Origin: Mucilaginibacter pineti
Lineage (GTDB): Bacteria; Bacteroidota; Bacteroidia; Sphingobacteriales; Sphingobacteriaceae
Reading direction: 5' to 3'
Length of the DNA stretch: 64,000 nt
Assembly (NCBI RefSeq): GCF_900101875.1
Contig: NZ_FNAI01000002.1
Location: 248,001 to 312,000 of the forward strand
In this document: positions 17,989 through 27,205 of the stretch, piece after piece
Layout: each line of letters begins with the position of its first letter
Position numbering within the stretch: the first letter of the stretch is position 1
Program-made: the position numbers and the translations under genes
Notes under the pieces: model-generated
What the model saw: only the letters and a program-made list of their open reading frames with translations
Databases searched by the model: none
What the model was told of the DNA's origin: nothing

Positions 17989-18369
17989 ATGGCCAAAAAA
18001 ATTTTAGTTATCGAAGACGATAAAGACATCAGGGATACCATTGTTTATGTACTGGAAGAAGAACACTATGAGGTGATAGCCTCAGAAGATGCCAAGATCC
18101 TGAAACGCATCAGCGATTTTAACCCCGATCTGATATTGCTCGATAACTGGCTTACCGACTGGAAAAGTGATGCCAATGGCCAGCAATTGAGCAAAGGCCT
18201 TAAAAGCAACCCTGCAACCAGCCATATTCCTGTAGTAATTATATCGGCCGTTAGCAATATCAAAGAAATTGCCGAAGCCGGTGATGCCGACGGCTACATC
18301 CGCAAACCCTTCGACCTTACCGAACTGATTGATATTGTTAAAAAATTTGCCGGGGTGAGTGTTGTTTAA
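17989..18369 (+). CDS. Single-domain response regulator
   Basis: This 126-aa protein is a stand-alone receiver domain: VIEDDKDIRD acidic pair near the N-terminus, the phosphoacceptor Asp in LILLDNWL, a conserved Ser/Thr in VIISAVS, and the Lys in YIRKPFD. No output domain is present, so it probably relays phosphate or binds a partner protein, as CheY-like proteins do. No histidine kinase adjoins it. The ATG at 17989 is preferred over an in-frame start at 17956. A TATATTCG at 17961-17968, one mismatch from the -7 consensus, lies 20 bases before it. Confidence 0.9.
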   Translation: MAKKILVIEDDKDIRDTIVYVLEEEHYEVIASEDAKILKRISDFNPDLILLDNWLTDWKSDANGQQLSKGLKSNPATSHIPVVIISAVSNIKEIAEAGDADGYIRKPFDLTELIDIVKKFAGVSVV

Positions 18370-18690
18370 CTGAGTGGTGGGTAAAATTATTTTCCTGTTT
18401 TGATCTAAAGTAATCACGGAGTTTACTCACCCGACCATCGTTGCGCTTGGTCATCCTCTACGGCTTTGCCGTAAAGAGAGGAGGCTGTATTCGATATTGT
18501 GTTTTGGTAACTAAGAAGGAAGTGCTGCCGGGGTGAGTCGAACCAGGAAGCAGAATTAGCTTCCCTCCATCAAAATCTACACTTTGCATCCACCCCAATT
18601 CTCATCGTACGATATTTATTTTACTGCTCCTGTACGTAAATAAAAAAAATCAAGTTACTTTTACGCAACCAATTTTATAAACGCAAATAT
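18370..18690. other. Intergenic region with a bounded palindromic repeat
   Basis: No gene is seen in 321 bases. Bases 18425-18538 form a repeat-like element (listed separately). The rest is A/T-rich leader of the GH13 gene, with a near-consensus TACTTTTA at 18657-18664. Confidence 0.55.
18425..18538. repeat. Palindromic intergenic element bounded by ACTCACCC / GGGTGAGT
   Basis: Perfect 8-base inverted ends (18425-18432 and 18531-18538) enclose a perfect 6-bp hairpin TACGGC-ttt-GCCGTA (18459-18473) inside CCTCT / AGAGG arms. It looks like a short non-autonomous repeat unit. Confidence 0.5.
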
Positions 18691-20634
18691 ATGATAATCA
18701 GAAATGTTTACTTTTTACTGATCGGTATGTTACTGGTTGGCGCTACCGCATGCAAAAAAACATCTCCTTCTACGGGCAATTCCGGGAACGTTCCCGGAGA
18801 TAGTGTGGTAGCCGGGGGAAAGGACCTGCCATCGGGAGCAAAGGATGGAGTTACCTACATCAATTCGGGTAAATCGGTGATTCTGAATTTGTACGCGCCT
18901 TCTAAAACATCGGTAAGTGTTATCGGTGATTTTAACGGCTGGACAGCTACCGACAAGTATGCCATGAACCACACCCCTGATGGTAAGCGCTGGTGGATCC
19001 AGATAGATAACCTCGACCCTAATACCGAATATGCGTATCAGTACTATATCGATAACTCGCTTAAAGTGGCCGACCCATACACCGAAAAGGTGCTTGATCC
19101 TGATAATGATAAATATATCGGTACCGATACGTACCCTGATTTAAAGGCCTATCCAACAGGTAAAACAACCGGCAACGTGAGTGTGCTGCAGGCCAATCAG
19201 CCCGCTTATACCTGGAAAGTGCCAACCTTTACACGTCCCGACAAAAAGAACCTGGTGATATACGAGCTGCTTGTGCGCGATTTTGTAGATAAGCACAACT
19301 ATCAAACGCTAAAGGATACGATAAAATACTTTGCCAACCTGGGGGTTACAGCCATTGAGCTGATGCCTATTAACGAGTTTGAAGGCAACCTTTCATGGGG
19401 ATACAATCCTTCATTTTATTTTGCGCCGGATAAATATTACGGCACCAAGAACGCGTTAAAAGCCTTTATTGACGAATGCCATGCAAACGGCATAGCGGTT
19501 ATACAGGATATGGTGCTTAATCATTCGTTTGGTCAATCGCCAATGGTGCAGATGTATTTTAATAGTGCGGCTGGTAGACCGGCAGCAAATAGTCCCTGGT
19601 TTAATGTAGACCCAACGCACCCCTATAACGTGGGCTACCAATTTAATCACGAAAAAGCCGAAACCAAGTACTTTGTGAAAAATGTGCTTAAATTTTGGAT
19701 GCAGGAGTATAAGATAGATGGTTTCCGGTTTGATTTATCTAAAGGATTTACACAAACCAATTATGGCACGGGCAGCGATGATGCCACGGTAAGCGCCTGG
19801 GGTAAATACGATGCAGGCCGTATAGCCATTTGGAAGGATTATAACAATTACATCAAAAGCATCGATAACAATAACTTTTATGTGATACTGGAACACTTTG
19901 CCGAAAACAAGGAAGAAAAAGAACTATCAGACGAGGGCATGATGCTTTGGAATAACCTCAACTACAATGCCAACGAGGCTACAATGGGCTGGGTTGGCAC
20001 TTCAAACTTCCAGGGTATATTTTATGATCAGCATACGTTTACGCAGCCAAACGGACTGGTAGGCTATTTTGAAAGCCATGATGAGGAACGCCTGATGTAC
20101 AAGAACTTTGCATTCGGTAACGCAAGCGGTAGTTACTCTATTAAAGGCAACCTGCAAACAGGTTTAAAGCGCGAAGAAATGGCGGCAGCTTTCTTACTGT
20201 CGGTTCCCGGACCTAAAATGATATGGCAGTTTGGCGAGCTGGGTTACGACCAAACTATCGACTTAAATGGTCGTACAGGCAACAAACCTATCAAATGGGA
20301 TTATAATACCGATGTAGACCGCAGGCATTTATACAGCGTTTATGCAAAAATGATAAAACTTCGTAAAAAGAACGCTGTATTTGCCACTACCAACTACGTG
20401 TATAATTTGGCGGGCGGTGTTAAAACTATACAATTGAAGGATGCCAGCGCCAATGTAGAGGTAATTGGCAACTTTGACGTAGTAAACCAAACAGAGGATA
20501 TAAACTTTACATCAACAGGTACCTGGTACGATAATATTACCGGTACCAGCATAAATGTTACCAAAGTGCCTTTTACCATGACCCTTGCCCCAGGCGAATA
20601 TCATGTGTACAGCAGTACCATGTTAACACCATAA
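18691..20634 (+). CDS. Alpha-amylase family glycoside hydrolase (GH13), lipoprotein
   Basis: This 647-aa protein starts with a lipoprotein signal peptide (LLVGATACKK, lipid-attached Cys at about residue 21). An N-terminal CBM48/Ig-like domain follows (SVSVIGDFNGW, residues about 60-135), then a GH13 barrel. Catalytic residues are visible: nucleophile Asp in GFRFDLS near residue 350, acid/base Glu in VILEHFAE near residue 399, and the third Asp in FESHDEE near residue 463. It probably cleaves alpha-glucans at the cell envelope. No SusC/SusD pair adjoins it. A strong terminator follows. Confidence 0.92.
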   Translation: MIIRNVYFLLIGMLLVGATACKKTSPSTGNSGNVPGDSVVAGGKDLPSGAKDGVTYINSGKSVILNLYAPSKTSVSVIGDFNGWTATDKYAMNHTPDGKRWWIQIDNLDPNTEYAYQYYIDNSLKVADPYTEKVLDPDNDKYIGTDTYPDLKAYPTGKTTGNVSVLQANQPAYTWKVPTFTRPDKKNLVIYELLVRDFVDKHNYQTLKDTIKYFANLGVTAIELMPINEFEGNLSWGYNPSFYFAPDKYYGTKNALKAFIDECHANGIAVIQDMVLNHSFGQSPMVQMYFNSAAGRPAANSPWFNVDPTHPYNVGYQFNHEKAETKYFVKNVLKFWMQEYKIDGFRFDLSKGFTQTNYGTGSDDATVSAWGKYDAGRIAIWKDYNNYIKSIDNNNFYVILEHFAENKEEKELSDEGMMLWNNLNYNANEATMGWVGTSNFQGIFYDQHTFTQPNGLVGYFESHDEERLMYKNFAFGNASGSYSIKGNLQTGLKREEMAAAFLLSVPGPKMIWQFGELGYDQTIDLNGRTGNKPIKWDYNTDVDRRHLYSVYAKMIKLRKKNAVFATTNYVYNLAGGVKTIQLKDASANVEVIGNFDVVNQTEDINFTSTGTWYDNITGTSINVTKVPFTMTLAPGEYHVYSSTMLTP

Positions 20635-20660
20635 TAATTAGCTAAAACGCTTACAGTAAA

Positions 20661-20690
20661 GGCTCCCGGCATGTACGGGAGCCTTTTTTT
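20661..20690 (+). terminator. Intrinsic terminator of the GH13 gene
   Basis: GGCTCCCG (20661-20668) pairs with CGGGAGCC (20676-20683) across a 7-base loop, followed by TTTTTTT. Confidence 0.92.
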
Positions 20691-20746
20691 GTATACCAGT
20701 TTTATAGTGGATTAACATAATAAAAACTTAATTGCCTTATTTATAG

Positions 20747-20776
20747 TTGATTGTTAATTATTTAACCGTACATTCG
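20747..20776 (+). promoter_or_regulatory. Predicted cold-shock gene promoter
   Basis: TTG at 20747-20749 and TACATTCG at 20769-20776 (one mismatch to TAnnTTTG) are separated by 19 bases, the expected Bacteroidota spacing. The start codon lies 20 bases downstream, so the leader is short. Confidence 0.5.
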
Positions 20777-20796
20777 CATAATTAAATAAAAATATA

Positions 20797-20985
20797 ATGC
20801 AAGGAACAGTAAAATTTTTCAATGAAAGCAAAGGTTTCGGATTTATTACACCTACAAATGGTGGTGCCGAAGTTTTTGTACACGCCTCAGGCCTTATCGA
20901 CACTATCCGTGAAAATGATAGCGTTACCTACGATGTAGAACAAGGTAAAAAGGGGTTGAATGCGGTAAATGTAAAAGTAGGTTAA
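20797..20985 (+). CDS. Cold-shock domain protein
   Basis: This 62-aa protein is a single cold-shock domain: [18 protein letters not shown] with RNP1-like KGFGFI and EVFVHASGL with the RNP2-like FVHA. It binds single-stranded RNA/DNA and melts RNA structure. Length is typical of Bacteroidota CspA-like proteins. It has its own promoter and terminator. Confidence 0.95.
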   Translation: MQGTVKFFNESKGFGFITPTNGGAEVFVHASGLIDTIRENDSVTYDVEQGKKGLNAVNVKVG

Positions 20986-21010
20986 TTCTATTATAACAAT
21001 ACAATCGTAC

Positions 21011-21041
21011 AAGCATCTGTCCAAAAGGCAGATGCTTTTTT
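21011..21041 (+). terminator. Intrinsic terminator of the cold-shock gene
   Basis: AAGCATCTG...CAGATGCTT stem (21011-21019 and 21029-21037), with an inner CC/GG pair, followed by T residues. Confidence 0.85.
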
Positions 21042-21073
21042 TGTGGAGGAAACTTTATTGTAACACCACAACC

Positions 21074-21169
21074 TTGTCATCCTGAGCGTAGAGAAGGATC
21101 TATTATTAGGCTGTGCATATCGGTTATGTATGTCGCAGAATAGATGCTTCACTCCGTTCAGCATGACAA
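21074..21169. repeat. GTCAT-type palindromic intergenic repeat
   Basis: TTGTCATCCTGAGCGTAG at the left faces the inverse of GTCATGCTGAACGGAGTGA at the right. AAGGATCTAT and ATAGATGCTTC words are inside. It has the same layout as the elements at 2481 and 6931. Confidence 0.65.
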
Positions 21170-21207
21170 TCTTTGAAGACTCCCTATCAGAAGCTCCTAA
21201 AACAAAA

Positions 21208-21239
21208 AACGCGGATAGCTAAAGCCATCCGCGTTTTTT
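21208..21239 (-). terminator. Bidirectional-looking terminator downstream of rpoD
   Basis: AACGCGGAT (21208-21216) pairs with ATCCGCGTT (21227-21235), flanked by A-run and T-run. It can terminate the minus-strand sigma factor gene, whose stop is at 21258. Confidence 0.85.
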
Positions 21240-21257
21240 ATATGATCTTAAAATCGC

Positions 21258-22118
21258 TTAGTTTAAATACGATTGTAACAGGTTTGATTTTGAGTTGTGG
21301 CGTAAACGCATTAACGCTTTGTCTTTGAGTTGACGTACACGCTCACGTGTCAGGTTAAATTTCTCGCCTATTTCTTCTAAAGAATGAGCGGCATAACCAC
21401 CTAACCCAAAGAATAAGATAATAACCTCACGGTCGCGTTCGGCAAGGATACCTAATGAACGTTTAATTTCCTGCGATAAAGAATCGATCATCAGATCGGT
21501 ATCTGTAGCCGCATCGGTGCTTTGCAGTACATCAAGCAAAGTGTTTTCTTCGCCCTGGATAAAAGGTGCATCCATAGAGATCTGCCTGCCGGCGTTGCTC
21601 AATGAATCGGATATTTTTTCAACAGATATTTCCAGGTCATCTGCCAGTTCTTCTGGTGTTGGCTGTCTTTCGTACTGTTGTTCTAATTTTGATGCTGCTT
21701 TATGAATTTTGCTTAATGAACCAATTTGGTTTAATGGCAAGCGTACAATACGTGATTGCTCGGCAACGGCCGATAATATAGACTGGCGAATCCACCATAC
21801 TGCGTATGAAATGAATTTAAAGCCTTTTGTTTCGTCAAAACGTTTTGCGGCTTTAATTAAGCCTAAGTTACCTTCATTAATTAAATCGCCTAAAGTAAGG
21901 CCTTGGTTTTGGTATTGTTTTGCTACTGATACCACAAAACGAAGGTTGGTTTTAGTTAACCTTTCTAATGCGGCCTGGTCGCCCTCACGTATCTTTTGAG
22001 CCAGGATCACTTCTTCCTGCGCGGTTATTAAATCCACTTTACCTATTTCATGCAGATACTTCTCAAGCGATTGAGATTCACGATTGGTAATTGATTGGGA
22101 TATTTTGAGTTGTCTCAT
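21258..22118 (-). CDS. rpoD: Primary RNA polymerase sigma factor (RpoD/SigA)
   Basis: This 286-aa sigma-70 protein starts [15 protein letters not shown] and has region 1.2 ([11 protein letters not shown]), region 2 with [14 protein letters not shown] and [14 protein letters not shown], region 3, and region 4 with [18 protein letters not shown]. The short length and this N-terminus are typical of the Bacteroidota housekeeping sigma factor, which recognises TTTG / TAnnTTTG promoters. The ATG at 22118 is chosen because it gives that N-terminus; an in-frame start at 22169 would add 17 atypical residues. A promoter candidate lies 250 bases upstream. Confidence 0.95.
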   Translation of the reverse strand: MRQLKISQSITNRESQSLEKYLHEIGKVDLITAQEEVILAQKIREGDQAALERLTKTNLRFVVSVAKQYQNQGLTLGDLINEGNLGLIKAAKRFDETKGFKFISYAVWWIRQSILSAVAEQSRIVRLPLNQIGSLSKIHKAASKLEQQYERQPTPEELADDLEISVEKISDSLSNAGRQISMDAPFIQGEENTLLDVLQSTDAATDTDLMIDSLSQEIKRSLGILAERDREVIILFFGLGGYAAHSLEEIGEKFNLTRERVRQLKDKALMRLRHNSKSNLLQSYLN

Positions 22119-22452
22119 TTTTTTGAACGGATTTTTTTGAGCTAATAAACTTCCGATAAGATTTGGCACGGATGGTTTAACATGCAGTATAAAAAATATG
22201 ATAAATTAAACTTTGCTTCTTTAAGTTTTCTTACACCCGGCATATGTATTAAACGAGGGTTGGCAAATGATATTATTGCAGTAAGAAGCGTGGTGTTTAT
22301 AAATATTAAAATATAGCAGTTACCAACTAAATGTTTAATCAATATATGATCTCTTAAATGGATGCACAAAGATACGCAAACAATTGCTATTATTATGTCA
22401 AATATAGAGCTATTTACACTTTAATATTCAAGCTGGCTGCGGCCCCTGTTTC
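22119..22452. other. Leader region of rpoD
   Basis: No gene is seen in these 334 bases between the sigma factor gene and the end of the AsmA-like gene. It holds a promoter candidate at 22367-22402 and a long A/T-rich leader. Confidence 0.5.
22367..22402 (-). promoter_or_regulatory. Predicted rpoD promoter
   Basis: On the minus strand, TATCTTTG (22374-22367) matches the -7 consensus exactly. TTTG (22402-22399) lies 24 bases upstream, slightly farther than usual. It predicts a leader of about 245 bases for rpoD. Confidence 0.45.
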
Positions 22453-24918
22453 TTACTCTTTTGTAGTGATAACTTCTGGGTTTTGCTCGTCTTTTTTACC
22501 ATGATTTTTGTTCCATTTTATTTTGATTTTGCCCGTTTCTACATCTGTAGCTAATATATGCAATACAATGCCGCGCATCCGCTTTTTATCGCGTTCAGTT
22601 TGGTCAACTATGGCAGTATCGCCTTTGGGGTTACGCAATGGTATATCCAAAGCAATGTTTGTACCCCTTGATAGTGAATAAACCCCTACCACATCCATAT
22701 TTAAAACGCTGGTGTTTATTTTCATGGGGGCTATTTTTATTTTATCTCCGTCGATATCAAACTTACCATCAAGGTTAGAGAACTTAATGTTTTTAAGATC
22801 GCGAAACGGGAATGCAAATTTACCCACACTTTGAATGGGTGAGAAATTAACCAATGCGCCGTTTTTAAGGTTAATGGTAGCAAGCCCTTTTAACGATTGC
22901 GGTACCAGGTTTCCCTCTTTATTTATCCCCCCGGTAATATGGGCCTGGGCCGATAAAAAGCCCTTTAAATTTTCTGATGTAAAATCCTTTAACCCAAAGT
23001 TATTAAACGAATAAAAGAAGTTACTGGTATTTACATTATCAATTTTAGTGTTCAGGGTAAAAGTATTGCGGCTGCCATTTTGCACAACTGTACCATTCAT
23101 TTTTAATGATCCGCCGGCATGTTTCAGGCTTACATTTTTTACCTGTATGGCGTTATCGCCCAACAGCAAATCGGCGGTGGCATCTGTAGCCAGGAATTTT
23201 TTATAGTAAACCTTGTCAACCCGCAGGTGCATTTCGGCCTTGCCTTTTTCAAAGGCTGTATTAAGTTGGCTAGTAAGGTTACCGCTGCTTTTACCTTTTG
23301 ATGGCGTTTCGTCGGCTCTGCTGTTCAAAAAGCCCAGGAACTCGGCCAAATGTATCTGCGGACTATGGATCTGCCAGGTGAGCAGGATTTTTTCTGGCGC
23401 GTTGTAATACAGGTTCAGGAAGTTGTTGACACGGCCTTCCATATATACAATGCTGTTGCCGTTTTGCATGCGTATATTGTTCAGCAGCAGATCGTTGCCC
23501 GTGAATTTTAATGATATAGAGTTGTTTTTAAAATAGAGGTTGCGGGGCACATAACTTATATCGGCATTGTTAATGTTTATGGCACCGGCAAGCAGCGGCT
23601 TGCTGATCTTGTAATTTACCAGATCGGCTTTGTAGGCCAGCTTTAAATCGGCAGTGCCTTTGGTAAATTTAAGGCTCTGCGGGCCAATTAACGGGTTAAG
23701 TTTGACAATATTAAAGCGTGATTTAAAAATACCTGTAGCTACAGGTGTATTTAAATTATTAATGAAAGCGGTATCAACAGTAAATGGAATTTCCTTATAT
23801 GTGCCGTTAAAATGATACAGTTTTATAACCGAGTTTTCGTCGCCAAGGCCTTTGCCGTTTACATAATTGTTGGAAAATACGCCGTTAAAACTAACATTAT
23901 CTATTTTGCCGCCGGGAGTGGTAAGGGTATTGTCTTTTACCTTACAAGTTACAAATAACGATGGATCTCCCCCCCCGCCAAAGCTGCCCGCAATATCGGC
24001 AGTAACAGCAATAGGCTCGTCGATATTAAACATACTGAGGGTTTTGGTGATGTTAGGCGCCAGCAGGCTTGCGGCGCTTTTCCAAAGAATTTTATCGTCG
24101 GCAACATTAAGCACAAAGGCCACGTCTTTTTTCGACAGGTCGAACTTACCGCCTATAGTAAACGGATCATCGCCAATATTCAGTGTATTGGGGGCCACAG
24201 TTATCACTTTTGCCTGTTCGTTATAAGTAATATCAAAAGGGCCTTCCAGCAGGCGGTCCTTTAAAAAACTGCCTCTTTTAGTATTAAAGGAAAAACTGTT
24301 AACCATGGTTTTCAGCTTCATATTCAGTTTCCAGCCCGATGATGGGTAGTCCATATCGCCCTTAATTTCCTTTACATCGAATTTAAAAAGCTTAAAGGCC
24401 CGGCGATCGTCAATTGTAAAATTAACGTTGCTAAGGTTAAAGCGGTTTATTTCTGTTGATGAACTGCTTGCATCTGTAGGCTTTTTTTCGGGTTTGGGAT
24501 TGCTTTTAAAAACAGCGGTATTGCTGTAGCCGCTGGTATCGGTAAACAAATCAATACTGGCATTGCTGATAGCTATTTTATTGATCTGCACGGTACCTTT
24601 AAGTAAGGCCATAGCGTTTACAGATACATCAAAATTCTTGGCATCAAGTAATGTATGGTGATGTACAGGCCATTGTTTATCCTTTATCACCACGTTACGT
24701 AAACTAACAGATACCCCCGGGAAGCCCCCAAAAAACGTAGGATCAAGCGAGCCTATGGTAAGGGTACCGTTTAGGTTTTTATTAAGCGCCGTGGTTATCA
24801 TTCCCAACACCTTTTGCTTGTTTGAAATAATGTATAACGATATAGCTATAAAGGCGATTATAATGATACCCACCAATATGCCGGTTATTTTTAATATAGT
24901 TTTTATCCACTTAGGCAT
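22453..24918 (-). CDS. AsmA-like envelope protein
   Basis: This 821-aa protein has one N-terminal membrane helix (ILVGIIIIAFIAISLYII) and then a long beta-rich region of the AsmA/TamB-like type, with an N-terminal LNGTLTIGSLDPTFFGGFPGVSV block and a C-terminal AsmA-like segment (LKGLATINLKNGAL). Such proteins are thought to bridge inner and outer membranes and affect lipid transport or outer-membrane assembly. The tail is Lys/Glu-rich. It precedes the eCIS operon divergently; I infer no functional link. Confidence 0.8.
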   Translation of the reverse strand: MPKWIKTILKITGILVGIIIIAFIAISLYIISNKQKVLGMITTALNKNLNGTLTIGSLDPTFFGGFPGVSVSLRNVVIKDKQWPVHHHTLLDAKNFDVSVNAMALLKGTVQINKIAISNASIDLFTDTSGYSNTAVFKSNPKPEKKPTDASSSSTEINRFNLSNVNFTIDDRRAFKLFKFDVKEIKGDMDYPSSGWKLNMKLKTMVNSFSFNTKRGSFLKDRLLEGPFDITYNEQAKVITVAPNTLNIGDDPFTIGGKFDLSKKDVAFVLNVADDKILWKSAASLLAPNITKTLSMFNIDEPIAVTADIAGSFGGGGDPSLFVTCKVKDNTLTTPGGKIDNVSFNGVFSNNYVNGKGLGDENSVIKLYHFNGTYKEIPFTVDTAFINNLNTPVATGIFKSRFNIVKLNPLIGPQSLKFTKGTADLKLAYKADLVNYKISKPLLAGAININNADISYVPRNLYFKNNSISLKFTGNDLLLNNIRMQNGNSIVYMEGRVNNFLNLYYNAPEKILLTWQIHSPQIHLAEFLGFLNSRADETPSKGKSSGNLTSQLNTAFEKGKAEMHLRVDKVYYKKFLATDATADLLLGDNAIQVKNVSLKHAGGSLKMNGTVVQNGSRNTFTLNTKIDNVNTSNFFYSFNNFGLKDFTSENLKGFLSAQAHITGGINKEGNLVPQSLKGLATINLKNGALVNFSPIQSVGKFAFPFRDLKNIKFSNLDGKFDIDGDKIKIAPMKINTSVLNMDVVGVYSLSRGTNIALDIPLRNPKGDTAIVDQTERDKKRMRGIVLHILATDVETGKIKIKWNKNHGKKDEQNPEVITTKE

Positions 24919-25373
24919 GTGTACAGATTTAATAACATAAAAAGGTTTAATAACAGTAATTGTTTGAATAATAGTTTGATAAACCCCTTAGTTGTAAAGT
25001 GATACAAAACTGTTACGTTAATTAATTATTAGGTTAATAATAATAAGCTGCTGGTTAATTTTATTATAAGTAAAACTTATATAAAACAGCAGGATAGTCC
25101 TTTTGATATTCTTCCCCAAAGCGCCTTTTTATACTTAATACCTGCGTATTTCCCGTATACCAGCCAGCTTTTTCTGCGTAGTTATACGCTTCACTATCAC
25201 GTATATGTACGCGGTAATAAGCGTACAAGCACTTGCTGTTTAGTACCCTGTAATGCCCAATTTTACTTCCGCAGATCGGGGATAGTCGTCGCCTTAAATT
25301 ACCCTTTTAACGGGAATTGTTTGGAAGATGTTTAAACCGGGCTTCATAAACCTATACTTAAAACACAATACTC
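24919..25373. other. Divergent intergenic region upstream of the eCIS operon
   Basis: These 455 A/T-rich bases hold no convincing gene. They must carry the eCIS operon promoter, but I find no TAnnTTTG match at a good distance from 25374, so control by an alternative sigma factor or an activator is possible. Short GTA/TAC-rich direct words occur near 25190-25240. Confidence 0.4.
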
Positions 25374-25958
25374 ATGATTTATCAGGCTGTAAGCTTTTTA
25401 GCCGAACAACTTAACCACTATCTGAAAACAACAGATGGCAACAGTACGCTGGCTTCAAACTTTACCCAGCTCAGAAATGTGGCCCATCTTACAGATGATG
25501 AGATAAAAAACCTCAATAACATACTGGTTACCCTGGTAAATGTATCTGAGGAATTTACCATGAAAAACAATCCTAATTATGTGCGCCAGGGCGATAATAT
25601 CAACTACCAAAATGCGCCCATGTATTTGAATCTGTATGTATTGTTTTCGTCATGTATCAACACATCATATGAAAAATCGCTCATCTACCTGTCGCAGATA
25701 GTGGAGTTTTTCCAGGGGAAAAACACATTTACCAAACAAAACAGTCCTACTACTAAAACCGGCATGGGCGATTTTCGCCTGCACCTGGATATCTATTCGC
25801 CAACGTTTGAGCAGGCTAACTACCTGTGGAGCACGCTGGGCGGCAAACAATTTCCATATGTATTATACCGTGTTCGGCTGGTTGAAATTCAGCGTGAAAA
25901 CGTTACCGAAACCCGCGGAATTATTAAACAAGTAGAGTTAAGAGAAAAATTGAGTTAG
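25374..25958 (+). CDS. eCIS cap/terminator protein, DUF4255 (Pvc16/Afp16-like)
   Basis: This 194-aa protein matches the DUF4255/Pvc16 N-terminal family: an N-terminal helix (MIYQAVSFLAEQLNHYL), the LVNVSEEFTMKN stretch, the NAPMYLNLYVLFSS block, and the terminal region YLWSTLGGKQFPYVLYRVR. In Afp and PVC particles this protein ends the tube/sheath at the end distal to the baseplate. It is the first gene of the eCIS operon. Its presence supports an extracellular particle, or at least a capped tail of fixed length. Confidence 0.88.
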   Translation: MIYQAVSFLAEQLNHYLKTTDGNSTLASNFTQLRNVAHLTDDEIKNLNNILVTLVNVSEEFTMKNNPNYVRQGDNINYQNAPMYLNLYVLFSSCINTSYEKSLIYLSQIVEFFQGKNTFTKQNSPTTKTGMGDFRLHLDIYSPTFEQANYLWSTLGGKQFPYVLYRVRLVEIQRENVTETRGIIKQVELREKLS

Positions 25959-25995
25959 GGATAAGTGCGGGTGATCAATATTAAAATAAACCCGA

Positions 25996-27186
25996 ATGAA
26001 ACTGTTACTGAGTTACGAAACCTTATTTGAGCTTAACATTAAGCACCATTACCATTTAGATGATGGCGACAAGCTTTTTGATACGCTTAATGCCACAGAT
26101 CAGCTGGCTTTACAAAACCGCTACAACACCGGCGATTTTTTGAGCATCAGCCCAACTTTGGCAACCCGTGCCCTAATGGCGGGCTGCAATGTGGTTTGCA
26201 AGGTAACATCAACCGGAGTTATCACCGGTATTCAATATCTATCAAACGCGGGCGTATTACAGCCGCTTATAAATCCTGCCGATACAAAAGTTTTTAGTTT
26301 CGCGATTACAATTACCGATGGTCTTTTTTCAAATTACAGCACACTTCCTTTACAAGCTCCGGCAGGCATGGTATACTATTTTACCAATGACCCTTCATTT
26401 TCTGCACGTGTTTTTCCGTATTTAACCGCCACAGTGGCCACCTATCAACCGGGTGTTGATTATTACCCCGGCGATATGCTGGTTGATAACCAGGCAACGC
26501 CCGCTAAGCTTTTCATCGCGCAGCAAAAAAATAACCTTAACCCTGGCCTGGGCGCAACGCCCGCCGGTAACTGGATAACTGATACGCTGGTAGCCGGCAA
26601 ACCACTGGCTTACGCAAGCACCGCCGATATGGTACGCCGCAGCGGCCGCGTATTTACTTATGAAGTTACCGTACCCGGTAAAACACCAAACCTTATCATT
26701 ACCGACAGGCAAGGGAACACCATACCTGTAATAACCGTACTGGAAACCGGCGATCTTAATACCATAAAGGCCGATATAAGCGCACAGCCAGAAGGATTAT
26801 ACCATGCGCAGATCAGCACCGCCGATGCCAGTTATACAGATAGTTTTCCGTTTTATTTTACGCATGACGCAGCGGCATGGGCATTTGTTGATGTATGCGT
26901 AAAAACCGGCAAAGCTGCCCATGATCTTTTTAAGGCTGATGGCAGCTTAAAATCGCCGGTGTTTAGTTTGCGGTTCAAAAACAGGGCAACTTACTGGCGG
27001 TATGTGGGCAAATCATTTGGTGCGGCATCGGTAAGTGACAACGCGTTGCCGCTTACCCGGCAGGGTTTTATAGCCGTAAAGGTTAAGGACAAGAACAATA
27101 ACCTAACTACCGATGAATTACCCAACGCATCGGCAGCGATGATAAAACCAGAAATGAACCAGATTTTTTCGGACATATTTATTTAG
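25996..27186 (+). CDS. Unknown eCIS-cluster protein with a CBM5/12-like stretch
   Basis: This 396-aa protein follows the cap gene and precedes the first sheath. The N-terminal 100 residues include FELNIKHHYHLDDGDKLF. Residues about 149-195 have a pattern like a chitin-binding CBM5/12 or phage-fibre module: Tyr-x-x-Gly...Tyr-x-x-Gly-Asp, then LFIAQQKNNLNPG and a closing NWI. The remaining C-terminal part looks beta-rich, with FSLRFKNRATYWRYVG. There is no signal peptide. I do not recognise the whole protein. It may be a particle decoration or target-binding subunit. The context is firm but the function is open. Confidence 0.65.
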   Translation: MKLLLSYETLFELNIKHHYHLDDGDKLFDTLNATDQLALQNRYNTGDFLSISPTLATRALMAGCNVVCKVTSTGVITGIQYLSNAGVLQPLINPADTKVFSFAITITDGLFSNYSTLPLQAPAGMVYYFTNDPSFSARVFPYLTATVATYQPGVDYYPGDMLVDNQATPAKLFIAQQKNNLNPGLGATPAGNWITDTLVAGKPLAYASTADMVRRSGRVFTYEVTVPGKTPNLIITDRQGNTIPVITVLETGDLNTIKADISAQPEGLYHAQISTADASYTDSFPFYFTHDAAAWAFVDVCVKTGKAAHDLFKADGSLKSPVFSLRFKNRATYWRYVGKSFGAASVSDNALPLTRQGFIAVKVKDKNNNLTTDELPNASAAMIKPEMNQIFSDIFI

Positions 27187-27205
27187 CAAGCAAAAAAAAA
27201 GCAAT

